From: SAR202 cluster bacterium
GTDB taxonomy: Bacteria; Chloroflexota; Dehalococcoidia; UBA3495
NCBI GenBank assembly: GCA_002401285.1
Contig: NVSQ01000011.1
Coordinates: 23,926 to 40,465, forward strand
Length of the DNA: 16,540 nt
Reading direction: 5' to 3'
This document shows, piece by piece, positions 1 through 7,581 of the stretch; position 1 is the first letter of the stretch; every line of letters begins with the position of its first letter. Below the pieces are notes generated by a model, which did no database searches, was not told the DNA's origin, and worked only from the letters and a program-made list of their open reading frames with translations. The translations under genes were made by a program, and so were the position numbers.

Positions 1-88
1 ACAGCCTGGCTTATCAGTTTGGGAAAGGGATGGGGTTTCGGATGGTGGAGGCGGAGCTAGAACCTATCCAGATCTAGGGAGATTAGCC

Positions 89-1279
89 ATGCCGGTTTCT
101 GACAAAGTACGGGGATTCATGGATCAGGGCGGGTGGATCCGCCGGATGTTTGAGGCGGGCATCACCTTGAAGGCGCAGCACGGCGAGGACAACGTATTCG
201 ACCTGTCCCTGGGCAACCCGGTTGTGGAGCCGCCGGAGGAGTTCCGCCGGGAGCTACGCCGTCTGGCCGAGAACCCGGTCAAGGGTATGCACCGCTATAT
301 GCCCAACAACGGCTACCTGGAAACCCGGCAAGCGGTGGCCGACGGCCTGAAATCTGAGACCGGCATTCCCTTCTCCGCCGGCGACATCGTCATGACCTGC
401 GGGGCGGCGGCGGCGATAAACGTGGTGCTAAAGACCATCCTCAACCCCGGTGAAGAGGTCATCCTCCTCTCTCCCTACTTCGTCGAGTATGGGTACTACG
501 TGGACAACCACTCCGGCGTCGCGGTGGTGGTGGCCACCGGCGAGGATTTCCAACCGGACATGGCCGCTATTGAAGCCGCGATCACACCCAAGACCAGGGC
601 GATAATCATCAACTCGCCCAACAATCCATCAGGGGTCATCTACTCCGCCGACTGCCTGCGGACGTTGGGCGAATTGCTGAACCGTAAGCAGCGGGAACAC
701 GGTTCGGAGATATTCATCATCAGCGACGAACCGTACCGGCGAATAATCTACGACGGCTTGAGCTACCCTCAGGTGTTTCCCCACTACGAGAACACCATCG
801 TGGTCAACTCCCATGCCAAGGACCTAGCCCTACCCGGCGAACGCATCGGTTACATGGCGGTCAACCCCGCCTATCCCCATCGGGAGGAGTTGTCCAACGG
901 TCTGACCTTCTGTAACCGCACCCTAGGGTTCGTGAACGCCCCAGCCTTGATGCAACACATTGTCCGGGCGCTTCAAGGGGTCAGCGTGGACATCGCCGAA
1001 TATCAGCAAAAGCGGGACTTTCTCTACACCCGGCTCACCGGCATGGGTTACTCGGTGGTCAAACCCCAGGGAGCTTTCTACTTGTTCCCAAAGTCGCCGA
1101 TAGAGGACGACGCCGCCTTCGTGGACACGTTGCAGGAGCGGTTGGTGTTGACGGTACCGGGCCGGGGATTCGGAACGCCGGGATACTTCCGCATCTCCTA
1201 CTGTCTTGAGGACCGGGTGCTGGAGGGGGCGATGGACGGGTTCGCTCGGGCCATTGAACAGGTTGGGCAACAAGGCTAA
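89..1279 (+). CDS. Pyridoxal-phosphate-dependent aminotransferase, class I/II
   Basis: This is a 396-residue cytosolic fold-type I aminotransferase (Aminotran_1_2 family), about the family's usual length. Family landmarks are in order: the cofactor-loop Asn in NSPNNPSG (residues 175–182), the ring-nitrogen Asp in SDEPY (Asp213), the probable Schiff-base Lys244 in SHAKDLALPGERIGY, the phosphate-contacting Arg252 eight residues later, and a C-terminal FRIS carrying the likely substrate-carboxylate Arg. The residue before the lysine is Ala rather than the usual Ser. The ATG is preceded by AGGGAGA at 76–82, six bases away, which supports this start. It would swap an amino group between an amino acid and a 2-oxo acid; substrate cannot be read from sequence. 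The SDR gene follows on the same strand after 107 bp. Family assignment is secure; specificity is unknown. Confidence 0.93.
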   Translation: MPVSDKVRGFMDQGGWIRRMFEAGITLKAQHGEDNVFDLSLGNPVVEPPEEFRRELRRLAENPVKGMHRYMPNNGYLETRQAVADGLKSETGIPFSAGDIVMTCGAAAAINVVLKTILNPGEEVILLSPYFVEYGYYVDNHSGVAVVVATGEDFQPDMAAIEAAITPKTRAIIINSPNNPSGVIYSADCLRTLGELLNRKQREHGSEIFIISDEPYRRIIYDGLSYPQVFPHYENTIVVNSHAKDLALPGERIGYMAVNPAYPHREELSNGLTFCNRTLGFVNAPALMQHIVRALQGVSVDIAEYQQKRDFLYTRLTGMGYSVVKPQGAFYLFPKSPIEDDAAFVDTLQERLVLTVPGRGFGTPGYFRISYCLEDRVLEGAMDGFARAIEQVGQQG

Positions 1280-1386
1280 CAGTTACTCGCGGAATCTCTT
1301 CTGAGCTTTGTTGCATCGCCAGCTAGGGCGATGGGTAGAATCAGTCAAACGAATTTGATCGGGCCGTAACCTAGGAGGCAGGAGCC

Positions 1387-2148
1387 GTGAGCGCACAAGG
1401 GAAGGTTGCTATTGTCACCGGAGCTGGAACCGGGATCGGCAAGTGTACCGCCTTGGCTTTTCTGGAGGACGGGTACGCCGTTGCTCTGGCTGGACGCCGG
1501 GCCGAGTTGTTGGAGAAGGCTGCGGCAGAGGCCAGGCCGGCTGCCTCCCGGACGCTGACAGTGCCCACTGATGTGGCGGACCCCTCATCCGTGCGCGCCC
1601 TGTTCTCCGCAACCAAGGAGAGATTCGGAAAGGTAGATGTCGTGTTCAACAACGCCGGATCCACTTCGATCGGTATACCATTGGAGGATCCGACCTACGA
1701 ACAATGGAAAGCCGTGGTGGACGTCAACTTGACTGGAACGTTTCTGTGTACCCAGGAAGCATTTCGCATCATGAAGAGTCAGGACCCCAGGGGCGGTAGG
1801 ATCATCAATAACGGGTCCGTCTCGGCTCACGTACCGAGACCCAACTCCGCGCCTTACACAGCAACCAAACACGGGATAACTGGCCTTACCAGGTCAACGT
1901 CGTTGGATGGCCGCAAATACGATATCGCCTGCGGCCAGATTGACATTGGCAACGCTGAAACTGCGCCGCTGGCGGCGGCCGTTAATGCAGGGCTTCCCCA
2001 GGCCCACGGAGCCGTCTTCACCGAGCCGACCATGGATCCGTACGACGTTGCCCGCGCAGTGGTCTTCATGTCAAGCCTGCCCTTGGACGCCAACGTACAG
2101 TTCATGACCGTCATGGCAACGAAGATGCCCTATATCGGCCGCGGGTGA
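1387..2148 (+). CDS. Short-chain dehydrogenase/reductase (classical SDR)
   Basis: This is a 253-residue NAD(P)-dependent oxidoreductase of the classical SDR family. The Rossmann motif TGAGTGIG lies at residues 11–18 and NNAG at 88–91. The catalytic tetrad is visible as Asn114, Ser144, Tyr157 and Lys161 (YTATK). The usual PG motif after the active site is replaced by [11 protein letters not shown] (182–192), a variant I recognise from an SDR subgroup. Start is GTG, with a perfect AGGAGG at 1373–1378 eight bases upstream. It lies 107 bp behind the aminotransferase, so co-transcription is possible but not shown. All catalytic residues are present, so it should be active. The substrate (an alcohol/ketone pair) cannot be assigned. 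Confidence 0.93.
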   Translation: MSAQGKVAIVTGAGTGIGKCTALAFLEDGYAVALAGRRAELLEKAAAEARPAASRTLTVPTDVADPSSVRALFSATKERFGKVDVVFNNAGSTSIGIPLEDPTYEQWKAVVDVNLTGTFLCTQEAFRIMKSQDPRGGRIINNGSVSAHVPRPNSAPYTATKHGITGLTRSTSLDGRKYDIACGQIDIGNAETAPLAAAVNAGLPQAHGAVFTEPTMDPYDVARAVVFMSSLPLDANVQFMTVMATKMPYIGRG

Positions 2149-2297
2149 CGTGACCCTACATATTAGTTATCAGCAGTGGCCGTTGCAGAAACTCGCAGAC
2201 CTGGGCCTCAGTTGGTGGTCTGTTTAATGGGTAATCGGTGTTTCAGGTCGGCCGGCTCAACAGCCTAGCCATTGTACCCTAGGAATCAGGCTGATCC

Positions 2298-3701
2298 TTA
2301 AGCTTGCCCGGACCTCCGGCGGCGAAGGCGAGCAGGCGGACGGGGGAGGGGGATGATTAGGTAGCAGGCGGCCGCCAGCCCGTAGATAACCGCCAAAGGT
2401 ATCAGCGCCCAAAAATATCCAGACTCGTTATGGTCGAAGATCCAGCCCATCCACACCGGAGTGCTCATGGACATCAACTGGTCGGGTAGATGTTGCCATC
2501 CCCGAAGAGTGGCGTAGCTCCTCCGTCCAAAGTAGTCCCCCATTATGGCCCAAGCCAGCGGATTTGCGCTTTCCGAGAAAGCCAGCAAAACGACAAATAT
2601 TGCCAACTGCCAAATGTGGCCGCTCTGGTTCAAGATCGATAATAGGGCCACCACGCCAGTTGCCATCGCAACCGAGCTAAGCTTCTCCTTGGACCATTTA
2701 TCTCCCATCCACCCCACCACAGGGTTGAATATCATGGTGCCCAGGGACAATCCTCCGATAAAGAGGGCGGCGAGGGCAGCGCTGGAGAGACCAACCTCTC
2801 CGCGAGCAATCTCGCCCTCCAGGAACCAGACCATCACCGGAGCCAGTAGAAATGACATTCCCGAATGGACGGTGTTACGCAAACCCACGGCCAATACGAC
2901 AAGCCAAAAGGAGACGGTGGATAAGGCTTCCTTAGCGGTAAAGTCGGGGTCCCTAGCCATCTGCCGTAACGGCGCGGCGACTCTCGACGCTTCATGGGCT
3001 CCCCTTCCTCGCCCGCCATGCAGCCCCGATCCCGTTTGGCCGGGAACCACAGCGTCCGGCGCCGGGTCCCCATCCGGTAGCAAGCCCATGCTCTCAGGGG
3101 TACGCCTCACCAGCAGAGACAAGGGAATAACGATAGCGATGATTCCGATGCCCGACACCAGAGCCGCCGTACGCCATCCTACGGTGAGCACCAGCAATCC
3201 CATCAGCGGCGTCACCAGAAATCCGCCCAGCCCGGTGCCGGTGGAGGCGGTAGACATTGCCAGACTTCGTCTTCTACGAAACCACTGGTTCAAAGCGGGA
3301 ACTGTCGCGTTGTTGTAGCCGGCCCGGAAGCCCAGGGAAAGCAGCCCCACGAAAACCAACAGGAAATACCCATAGCTTTTGGTTAACGTCAGCAGGATGA
3401 AACCCACGCCCGACGCGACGCCGCCAAATATCAGCATGGTCTTCGCGCCCAAGCGGTCGGTGGCGTACCCGGCCAGTGGGCCCAGGATACCCGCCACCAT
3501 GCGTCCCAACATGTCGGCGACAGAGATGGCGGCCACACCGATGCCCAGTTCTTGCCGCAAGGGGAGAACGTACAAGGTAAAGCCCCGATTGAAGGTACCG
3601 TGCTTCAACGCGTCGATAATCGCGCTGACGACGACGATCCACCAACCATAGAAGACATTGTTACGGCGGCCCCATAGAGTCTTTGGATTTAATTCAACCA
3701 A
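2298..3701 (-). CDS. Major facilitator superfamily transporter, monocarboxylate-type
   Basis: This is a 467-residue integral membrane protein with two six-helix halves (about residues 17–200 and 262–452) joined by a hydrophilic loop of about 60 residues (200–260). Motif A of the MFS is visible as GPLAGYATDRLGAK (74–87), with an echo in the second half (GWMGDKWSKEK, 330–340). NQWFRRRRSLAMS (138–150) with the following Gly-rich helix, and GDYFGRRSYATLRG (388–401), resemble the monocarboxylate/oxalate-type (MCT/OFA) branch. The likely cargo is therefore a small organic acid, moved by proton or anion coupling; this is inference. The start is weak: the longest frame begins at a TTG with no Shine-Dalgarno site, and no better start lies before the first helix. 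The C-terminus ends in a basic tail. It diverges from the genes to its right. Confidence 0.88.
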   Translation of the reverse strand: MVELNPKTLWGRRNNVFYGWWIVVVSAIIDALKHGTFNRGFTLYVLPLRQELGIGVAAISVADMLGRMVAGILGPLAGYATDRLGAKTMLIFGGVASGVGFILLTLTKSYGYFLLVFVGLLSLGFRAGYNNATVPALNQWFRRRRSLAMSTASTGTGLGGFLVTPLMGLLVLTVGWRTAALVSGIGIIAIVIPLSLLVRRTPESMGLLPDGDPAPDAVVPGQTGSGLHGGRGRGAHEASRVAAPLRQMARDPDFTAKEALSTVSFWLVVLAVGLRNTVHSGMSFLLAPVMVWFLEGEIARGEVGLSSAALAALFIGGLSLGTMIFNPVVGWMGDKWSKEKLSSVAMATGVVALLSILNQSGHIWQLAIFVVLLAFSESANPLAWAIMGDYFGRRSYATLRGWQHLPDQLMSMSTPVWMGWIFDHNESGYFWALIPLAVIYGLAAACYLIIPLPRPPARLRRRRSGQA

Positions 3702-4226
3702 TATTTTTCATTTAATCCGAATCTTGACTAGGCCGCGGCTAGCGGATCCATCACGCCTTCGCATATTAATGCCGGCCACCATTTCATCTTTAGTGACCTA
3801 CTCTCAAAGTGCACGCCAGCACAGCGGGTGGCTGTAAACGAGGGTCTCGTGCCAGAAGAAAAAAGCGGGACCAAAGATTACTAGGGCATGACGGGCGACG
3901 GATGCCTCAGTATATAACCTTTTCCGACCGCAGTAGTTTTGGCCGGTAAATGGCCGATCTCAAAAGCTAATGACGCCCATCTGTGTGTCAAGCCGGATAC
4001 GGCGTATTTTATCCACCGGACCGCCAAGATTATCCACAGGTTAGGGCGACATACCGAGGAGTTGGACACAATATCGGGCCGGATATCAACCGAGATGAAA
4101 GGCGTTTCCCATAGGATTATCCACTCCCGAACCGGTATAGTGGACAAGCGGACTTGGTATTTGGTCGACGCTGCAAATTGGAAAATCCGGCGTAATATAT
4201 ACGAGTGGCAATAGTCCTAAGCCCAG
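3702..4226. other. Gene-poor divergent interval with DnaA-box-like cluster
   Basis: About 525 bp lie between the leftward MFS gene and the rightward disrupted gene. I see no protein family here. The longest frames (3939–4214 on plus, 3881–4147 on minus) have no Shine-Dalgarno site and no recognisable domain. Composition is visibly more AT-rich than the flanks, with AT-rich tracts at 3690–3717 and about 4190–4202. The notable content is the set of DnaA-box-like 9-mers at 4009–4147. The MFS promoter probably also lies here, but I could not pick out convincing hexamers. Confidence 0.6.
4009..4147. promoter_or_regulatory. Cluster of four DnaA-box-like 9-mers
   Basis: One exact match to the DnaA box TTATNCACA (TTATCCACA, 4030–4038) is flanked by TTATCCACC (4009–4017) and TTATCCACT (4117–4125). 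A weaker box lies on the opposite strand at 4139–4147 (AGTGGACAA, i.e. TTGTCCACT). Start-to-start spacings are 21, 87 and 22 bp, so the sites form two pairs each about two helical turns apart. Three TTATCCAC octamers in under 120 bp is very unlikely by chance. Function as an origin, a DnaA-titration site or a DnaA-regulated operator is inference; no dnaA, dnaN or other replication gene is in the window. Confidence 0.5.
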
Positions 4227-5003
4227 ATGCAAATCGGTATTATGGAGCGACGGGTGGCTGACACGAGGTTTTCTGAACTAATGGGCCTAATCAAGGCCAT
4301 ACAGGCGTCCTCAGGACAAACAGTATTAAACGAGATTGAGGGGGTTCAACGTAGCTTCGGGGTTGTGAAGCGCAACTACGATGAACTTATCAACGCGATA
4401 CTCGCGTTCCAAGACGAGAAGGAAATACCCCGACTCTGGCCGCAACAGTCTCGCGATGTACGTCATGAGGCCATGGACGTAGTGGTCACCAGACTGCAAA
4501 ACTTCCTTGCCGCTGCTTTCAGCTTAGTGGACCATGTGAGGCGTCATCGCAAACACCTCTAAAGTGGCGAAGTCTTCGAAGTCTTCAATGAAGAGATCGC
4601 TGCCCAACTGCAGAGCCTGATTCTTGGTCGTCCTGAGCACTGGATAGCGCAGGGACTCAGAATTTATACTCTCCATGTGGGTCTGCCACCGATCAGCTTT
4701 GTCCTTCAAGGGAGAGGAGGCGAGCTAGTTGGTTCGAAGTTCCAGTTGAGCAAGGATGATTTGCTCAAGTGGGACGGCTGGAGTTCTCAAGCCCGACGTA
4801 GCATTGAAGGTGGGGACCACGGAATTACACTTGAAGAGTTCATCAAAGTATATTTTAACCAACTTTCAGAGTTCTACGCGTGGCTCTGGCGCAGCCAATC
4901 AGCAGTCCATAGCGAAGAAATCGAAGCGGCGAATATACTAAGGGACGAAGCACGGGCACTCCACGAGGACTTGTACGGCCCGATTCACAAACAAATGAGT
5001 TGA
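4227..5003 (+). pseudogene. Hypothetical protein gene interrupted by in-frame TAA
   Basis: Two open segments, 4227–4562 (111 residues) and 4677–5003 (108 residues), are in the same frame. The stretch between them is open apart from one TAA at 4560–4562, and it reads on sensibly (SGEVFEVFNEEIAAQLQ after the stop). Without that codon the product would be 258 residues. The whole resembles an unnamed family of soluble, mostly helical bacterial proteins of about 230–260 residues that I recall from many genomes, with a middle segment like LRNFALHYRLP (here LRIYTLHVGLP) and a later WDGW. No function is known to me. Neither ATG (4227 or 4242) has a clear Shine-Dalgarno site. Base composition is more AT-rich than the neighbours, as in recently acquired or decaying DNA. 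Either a nonsense mutation or a base-calling error is possible. Confidence 0.7.
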
Positions 5004-5168
5004 GTCAGTCGTTATCCGGATTTCGGGCCAATACGTGCTGCAAGCTGATTAGGATCCTTCCTGGCTCGCATTCAGATTGGCGAGATGATTCCCGTCCGAC
5101 CCACGGCTAGGACCCAGCCAAATAGTCGGAAGTGAAAAGGGATCCGTTATCGAAATAGGAGGCTTTCT

Positions 5169-6548
5169 TTGGAGATCACCCGTAGAATCGCCGACTATGT
5201 AGTATCCACCCAATTGGAGGATTTCCCGCCCGATGGGATCCAGGCGGCCAAGGGCGCGATCATGGATTGCCTGGGTTGCGCCTTGGCGGGTAGCCGCGAG
5301 CCATTGGCGGACATATTGTCGGAATTCGTCCAGGCCAACGGGGGCGGGGCGTCGGCCAGCGTTATCGGACGGGGCTTCAAGACAACCGCGGCTGACGCGG
5401 CCCAAGTCAACGGAGCCATTTCCCACGCCCTGGATTACGACGACATTACCCGTGCTCTCAAGGGTCACCCCACCGCCGTGCTTATGCCGCCGGCTCTGGC
5501 TTTGGCTGAATCCCAAGGAGCCACGGGACTGGAAATGCTGATGGCCTATATGCTGGGCTTTGAAGTGGCCTGCAGCATCGGTGAGGCCATGAGCCCGGAA
5601 TATTACGATGAACTGGGTTGGCATCCCACGGGACCCGTGGGAGCGTTGGGCGCGGCGGTTGCCGCCTCCCGCATCTTGAAGCTGGACCGGGATCAGACCG
5701 CCATGGCCATCTCCCTGGCCGCGTCCCAGGCCGCCGGTCTCCGGCAAAACTTCGGCACCATGACCAAGCCGTTCCACGCCGGGGCCGCTTGCCGTACCGG
5801 AGTCACCGCCGCCCAGTTGGTAGCCGCCGGATTTACCGCCAGCCTGGATGCCATCGAGGGACGGTTCGGCTTCTTGCACGCCTTTTCCGGGGGAGCAGGA
5901 TACGAAGCGGACCGGATATCAGAGAATCTTGGCAAAACCTGTTATCTGGTCGAATCGGGCATCGAGATCAAAAAGTACCCATGTTGCGGCAGCGCCCACC
6001 TGGCGTTGGACGCCACCGCCCGAATCTTGGACCGTTCGCCGTTGAATGCCGCCAACATCGAGAAGATCGACGTGCTTGTGGACTTCGACCCTCCCCGCTC
6101 CCTGATCCACGACCGGCCGCGATCAGCCTTGGAAGGGAAGTTCAGCATGCAGTACTGTCTGGCCGCGGCCGTTCTGGACAATAAGGTTGGCATGGACGCG
6201 TTCACCGACCAACAGGTGTTGCGTCCCGAGGCCCAGGACCTCATACCCAAGATCACCATGCGCCGCTCGGCCGATTTCCAAGGGCAGCCGAGCTGGGTCG
6301 AGGCCTACAACCAGGTGGCCGTGCACTTGAAAGACGGGACGGTGTTGACCGAGAGAGTTGACCGGATCAGAGAAGGCGCTCTACGGGGGGTGACCATGGA
6401 CGAAATTATCGACAAGTTCCGTGATTGCGCGTCAACTATTCTAACCACGGACGACACCCAAGAACTCGTGGCCGGACTAAGCGAACTGGAACAACTACCA
6501 GACATCCGCCATATAGCTGATCTTTTGCGAGGAGACGGGGCTGGCTAA
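5169..6548 (+). CDS. MmgE/PrpD family protein (2-methylcitrate dehydratase-like)
   Basis: This is a 459-residue soluble protein covering the whole MmgE/PrpD family (usual length about 450). Conserved landmarks are HALDYDD (residues 86–92) followed by GHPTA (99–103), the HPTGPVGALGAA segment (152–163), GTMTKPFHAG (196–205), the KKYPCCGSAHLALDA region (268–282) and KFSMQYCLAA (324–333). Family members include 2-methylcitrate dehydratase, cis-aconitate decarboxylase and iminodisuccinate epimerase. Only the fold and general chemistry (acting on tricarboxylate-like acids) can be claimed. The start is TTG, chosen because AGGAGG at 5157–5162 sits six bases upstream and the product begins with the typical family N-terminus. 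No prpB or prpC neighbour is present, so a methylcitrate-cycle role is not supported by context. An intrinsic terminator follows the stop. Confidence 0.92.
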   Translation: MEITRRIADYVVSTQLEDFPPDGIQAAKGAIMDCLGCALAGSREPLADILSEFVQANGGGASASVIGRGFKTTAADAAQVNGAISHALDYDDITRALKGHPTAVLMPPALALAESQGATGLEMLMAYMLGFEVACSIGEAMSPEYYDELGWHPTGPVGALGAAVAASRILKLDRDQTAMAISLAASQAAGLRQNFGTMTKPFHAGAACRTGVTAAQLVAAGFTASLDAIEGRFGFLHAFSGGAGYEADRISENLGKTCYLVESGIEIKKYPCCGSAHLALDATARILDRSPLNAANIEKIDVLVDFDPPRSLIHDRPRSALEGKFSMQYCLAAAVLDNKVGMDAFTDQQVLRPEAQDLIPKITMRRSADFQGQPSWVEAYNQVAVHLKDGTVLTERVDRIREGALRGVTMDEIIDKFRDCASTILTTDDTQELVAGLSELEQLPDIRHIADLLRGDGAG

Positions 6549-6567
6549 GAAGAGCTGTTAATCGTCG

Positions 6568-6589
6568 CCGCGGAGTACGCGGGTTTTTT
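6568..6589 (+). terminator. Intrinsic terminator after the MmgE/PrpD gene
   Basis: A short GC-only stem, CCGCG (6568–6572) pairing with CGCGG (6578–6582) around a 5-base loop, is followed by one G and six T. It begins about 20 bp after the MmgE/PrpD stop. The stem is only 5 bp, so efficiency may be modest. Confidence 0.6.
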
Positions 6590-6605
6590 GGTAGCAGGGC
6601 AAACC

Positions 6606-6636
6606 TCTCCGTAGTCTCTGTGCCCTCCGTGGTGAG
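6606..6636. repeat. Possible dispersed intergenic repeat
   Basis: The stretch alternates CTCCGT/CTCTGTG-type words (CTCCGTAG, CTCTGTG, CTCCGTGGTG). It resembles a dispersed intergenic repeat (…CTCTGTGCCCTCTGTGGTG…) that I recall from Chloroflexota and other environmental genomes. Only one copy is in the window, so repeat status rests on memory rather than on an internal comparison. Confidence 0.3.
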
Positions 6637-6685
6637 TTTTAACTCTGTACGTTACCTTAAGGTCCACGTGGCTGACTGCCGCCGT

Positions 6686-7495
6686 TCACTTGATTCGCTT
6701 TGCGGTCGAGATAAGACCAACGGTGTCCCGGATCTGTAGGTCGCCGAAAGAGTCGACAACCCAGTGGCGGCCTAATTCGGATCCACTTTTCGATTCTAAC
6801 CGTTGACCTGAAGGCGACGGCTTCTCAACCAATTCGTCCTTCAAGAAACTCCCATCTTTGAAATATTGTTCCACGTACGATTTGCCGTCCTCACTGTACA
6901 TCACGATCTGGTTACCGGTGACATCGTCCAACCACGTACCGATGTTTTCACGAGTGGAGACGAGAGGCCCACCGGCGTCGGCTCGTTCTTCTTGCCTGGC
7001 GAGGCCAAGGATGCGCACCTCAAGGGCCGGGTCGAAATGAGTGGTAGCCCAACCTCCGGCGCCCACCGGCATCCCTGGCAAGTAATACACGATGAAGGTA
7101 CGTTCGTAGTGCCGCGAATCGCCCGACTTCAACTCAAGGGCGATGGCTCGGAGTGCATCTTCGGTTACTTCCTCGTCTAGGCGTACATCGATACTCTTCC
7201 TGATACCGGTGACGATGTTTGTTTGAATGATCGAATAGGTGGCCGTGGCAGGAACGACCGGAGCTTGGCCTTGCGGCTGCGTATTGGCGGCAAACGCCGC
7301 ACTTATCATTGCGCTGATGTCGGGGGTGGCAACGGGCGTTAAGGGCATTGTTGTCGCCGAAGATACCCGCTGAAACCGCGGTGCCCGACTTGCCGCTTGG
7401 CCGGGGTCACCGTCACAAGAAGACGCAGCGATAGATATCAGGCACACGGCTAGAATCATGATTGTCCGCTTGGAAATTAAGAGGGGAGGGTACAT
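6686..7495 (-). CDS. Putative lipoprotein of unknown function
   Basis: This is a 269-residue predicted surface lipoprotein. From the chosen Met it has a Lys-Arg n-region (residues 9–10), a hydrophobic core (11–23) and a lipobox-like AASSC with Cys27 as the probable lipidated residue. A low-complexity Ala/Pro/Thr linker (to about residue 85) follows, then a mixed alpha/beta domain. Its most striking part is YYLPGMPVGAGGWATTHFDP (about residues 137–156). I recall similar unnamed proteins with a YYLPGM…WATSHFDP core, but know no function. A longer frame begins at 7528, but the internal ATG at 7495 is preferred: AAGGA lies seven bases upstream of it, no such site precedes the longer start, and the -10 hexamer at 7544–7549 would start transcription close to the longer start. 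It is a single gene on this strand. Confidence 0.75.
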   Translation of the reverse strand: MYPPLLISKRTIMILAVCLISIAASSCDGDPGQAASRAPRFQRVSSATTMPLTPVATPDISAMISAAFAANTQPQGQAPVVPATATYSIIQTNIVTGIRKSIDVRLDEEVTEDALRAIALELKSGDSRHYERTFIVYYLPGMPVGAGGWATTHFDPALEVRILGLARQEERADAGGPLVSTRENIGTWLDDVTGNQIVMYSEDGKSYVEQYFKDGSFLKDELVEKPSPSGQRLESKSGSELGRHWVVDSFGDLQIRDTVGLISTAKRIK

Positions 7496-7543
7496 ATAAT
7501 TCCTTAGCCATCTGGCTCCAGCCCACATTTATCCGCGATACAA

Positions 7544-7549
7544 ATTATA
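7544..7549 (-). promoter_or_regulatory. -10 promoter element for the lipoprotein gene
   Basis: On the minus strand the hexamer is a perfect TATAAT, about 50 bp upstream of the ATG at 7495. The hexamer 17 bp further upstream (GTTCCT) is a poor -35, and a TTGACT occurs too far away (30 bp). If used, it would give a leader of roughly 40 nt. Confidence 0.45.
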
Positions 7550-7581
7550 CTTTGATTCTCGGACCTAGGAACTGCCTTGAG

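Noticed and set aside
1314..1333. 7-bp hairpin (CATCGCC/GGCGATG) after the first aminotransferase
   Set aside because: There is no T-run on either side, so it is not supported as a terminator.
2545..3318. Long plus-strand frame (257 residues) opposite the MFS gene
   Set aside because: It is antisense to a clear membrane transporter, has a composition typical of a shadow frame, and shows no domain.
3881..4147. 88-residue minus-strand open frame in the same interval
   Set aside because: It has no ribosome site and no family resemblance, and it overlaps the DnaA-like boxes and the opposite frame.
3939..4214. 91-residue plus-strand open frame across the DnaA-like boxes
   Set aside because: It has no Shine-Dalgarno site and no recognisable domain; its repeated IHR/IIHS words simply reflect the TTATCCAC repeats. 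It shares a frame with the downstream gene, but two stops separate them.
5049..5879. Long minus-strand frame (276 residues) opposite the MmgE/PrpD gene
   Set aside because: It is a Gly/His/Gln-rich shadow of a well-supported gene, with no motif of its own.
7496..7528. Longer start for the lipoprotein (ATG at 7528)
   Set aside because: There is no Shine-Dalgarno site, it adds a Trp/Arg-rich stretch before the signal peptide, and the probable promoter lies only about 15 bp upstream.
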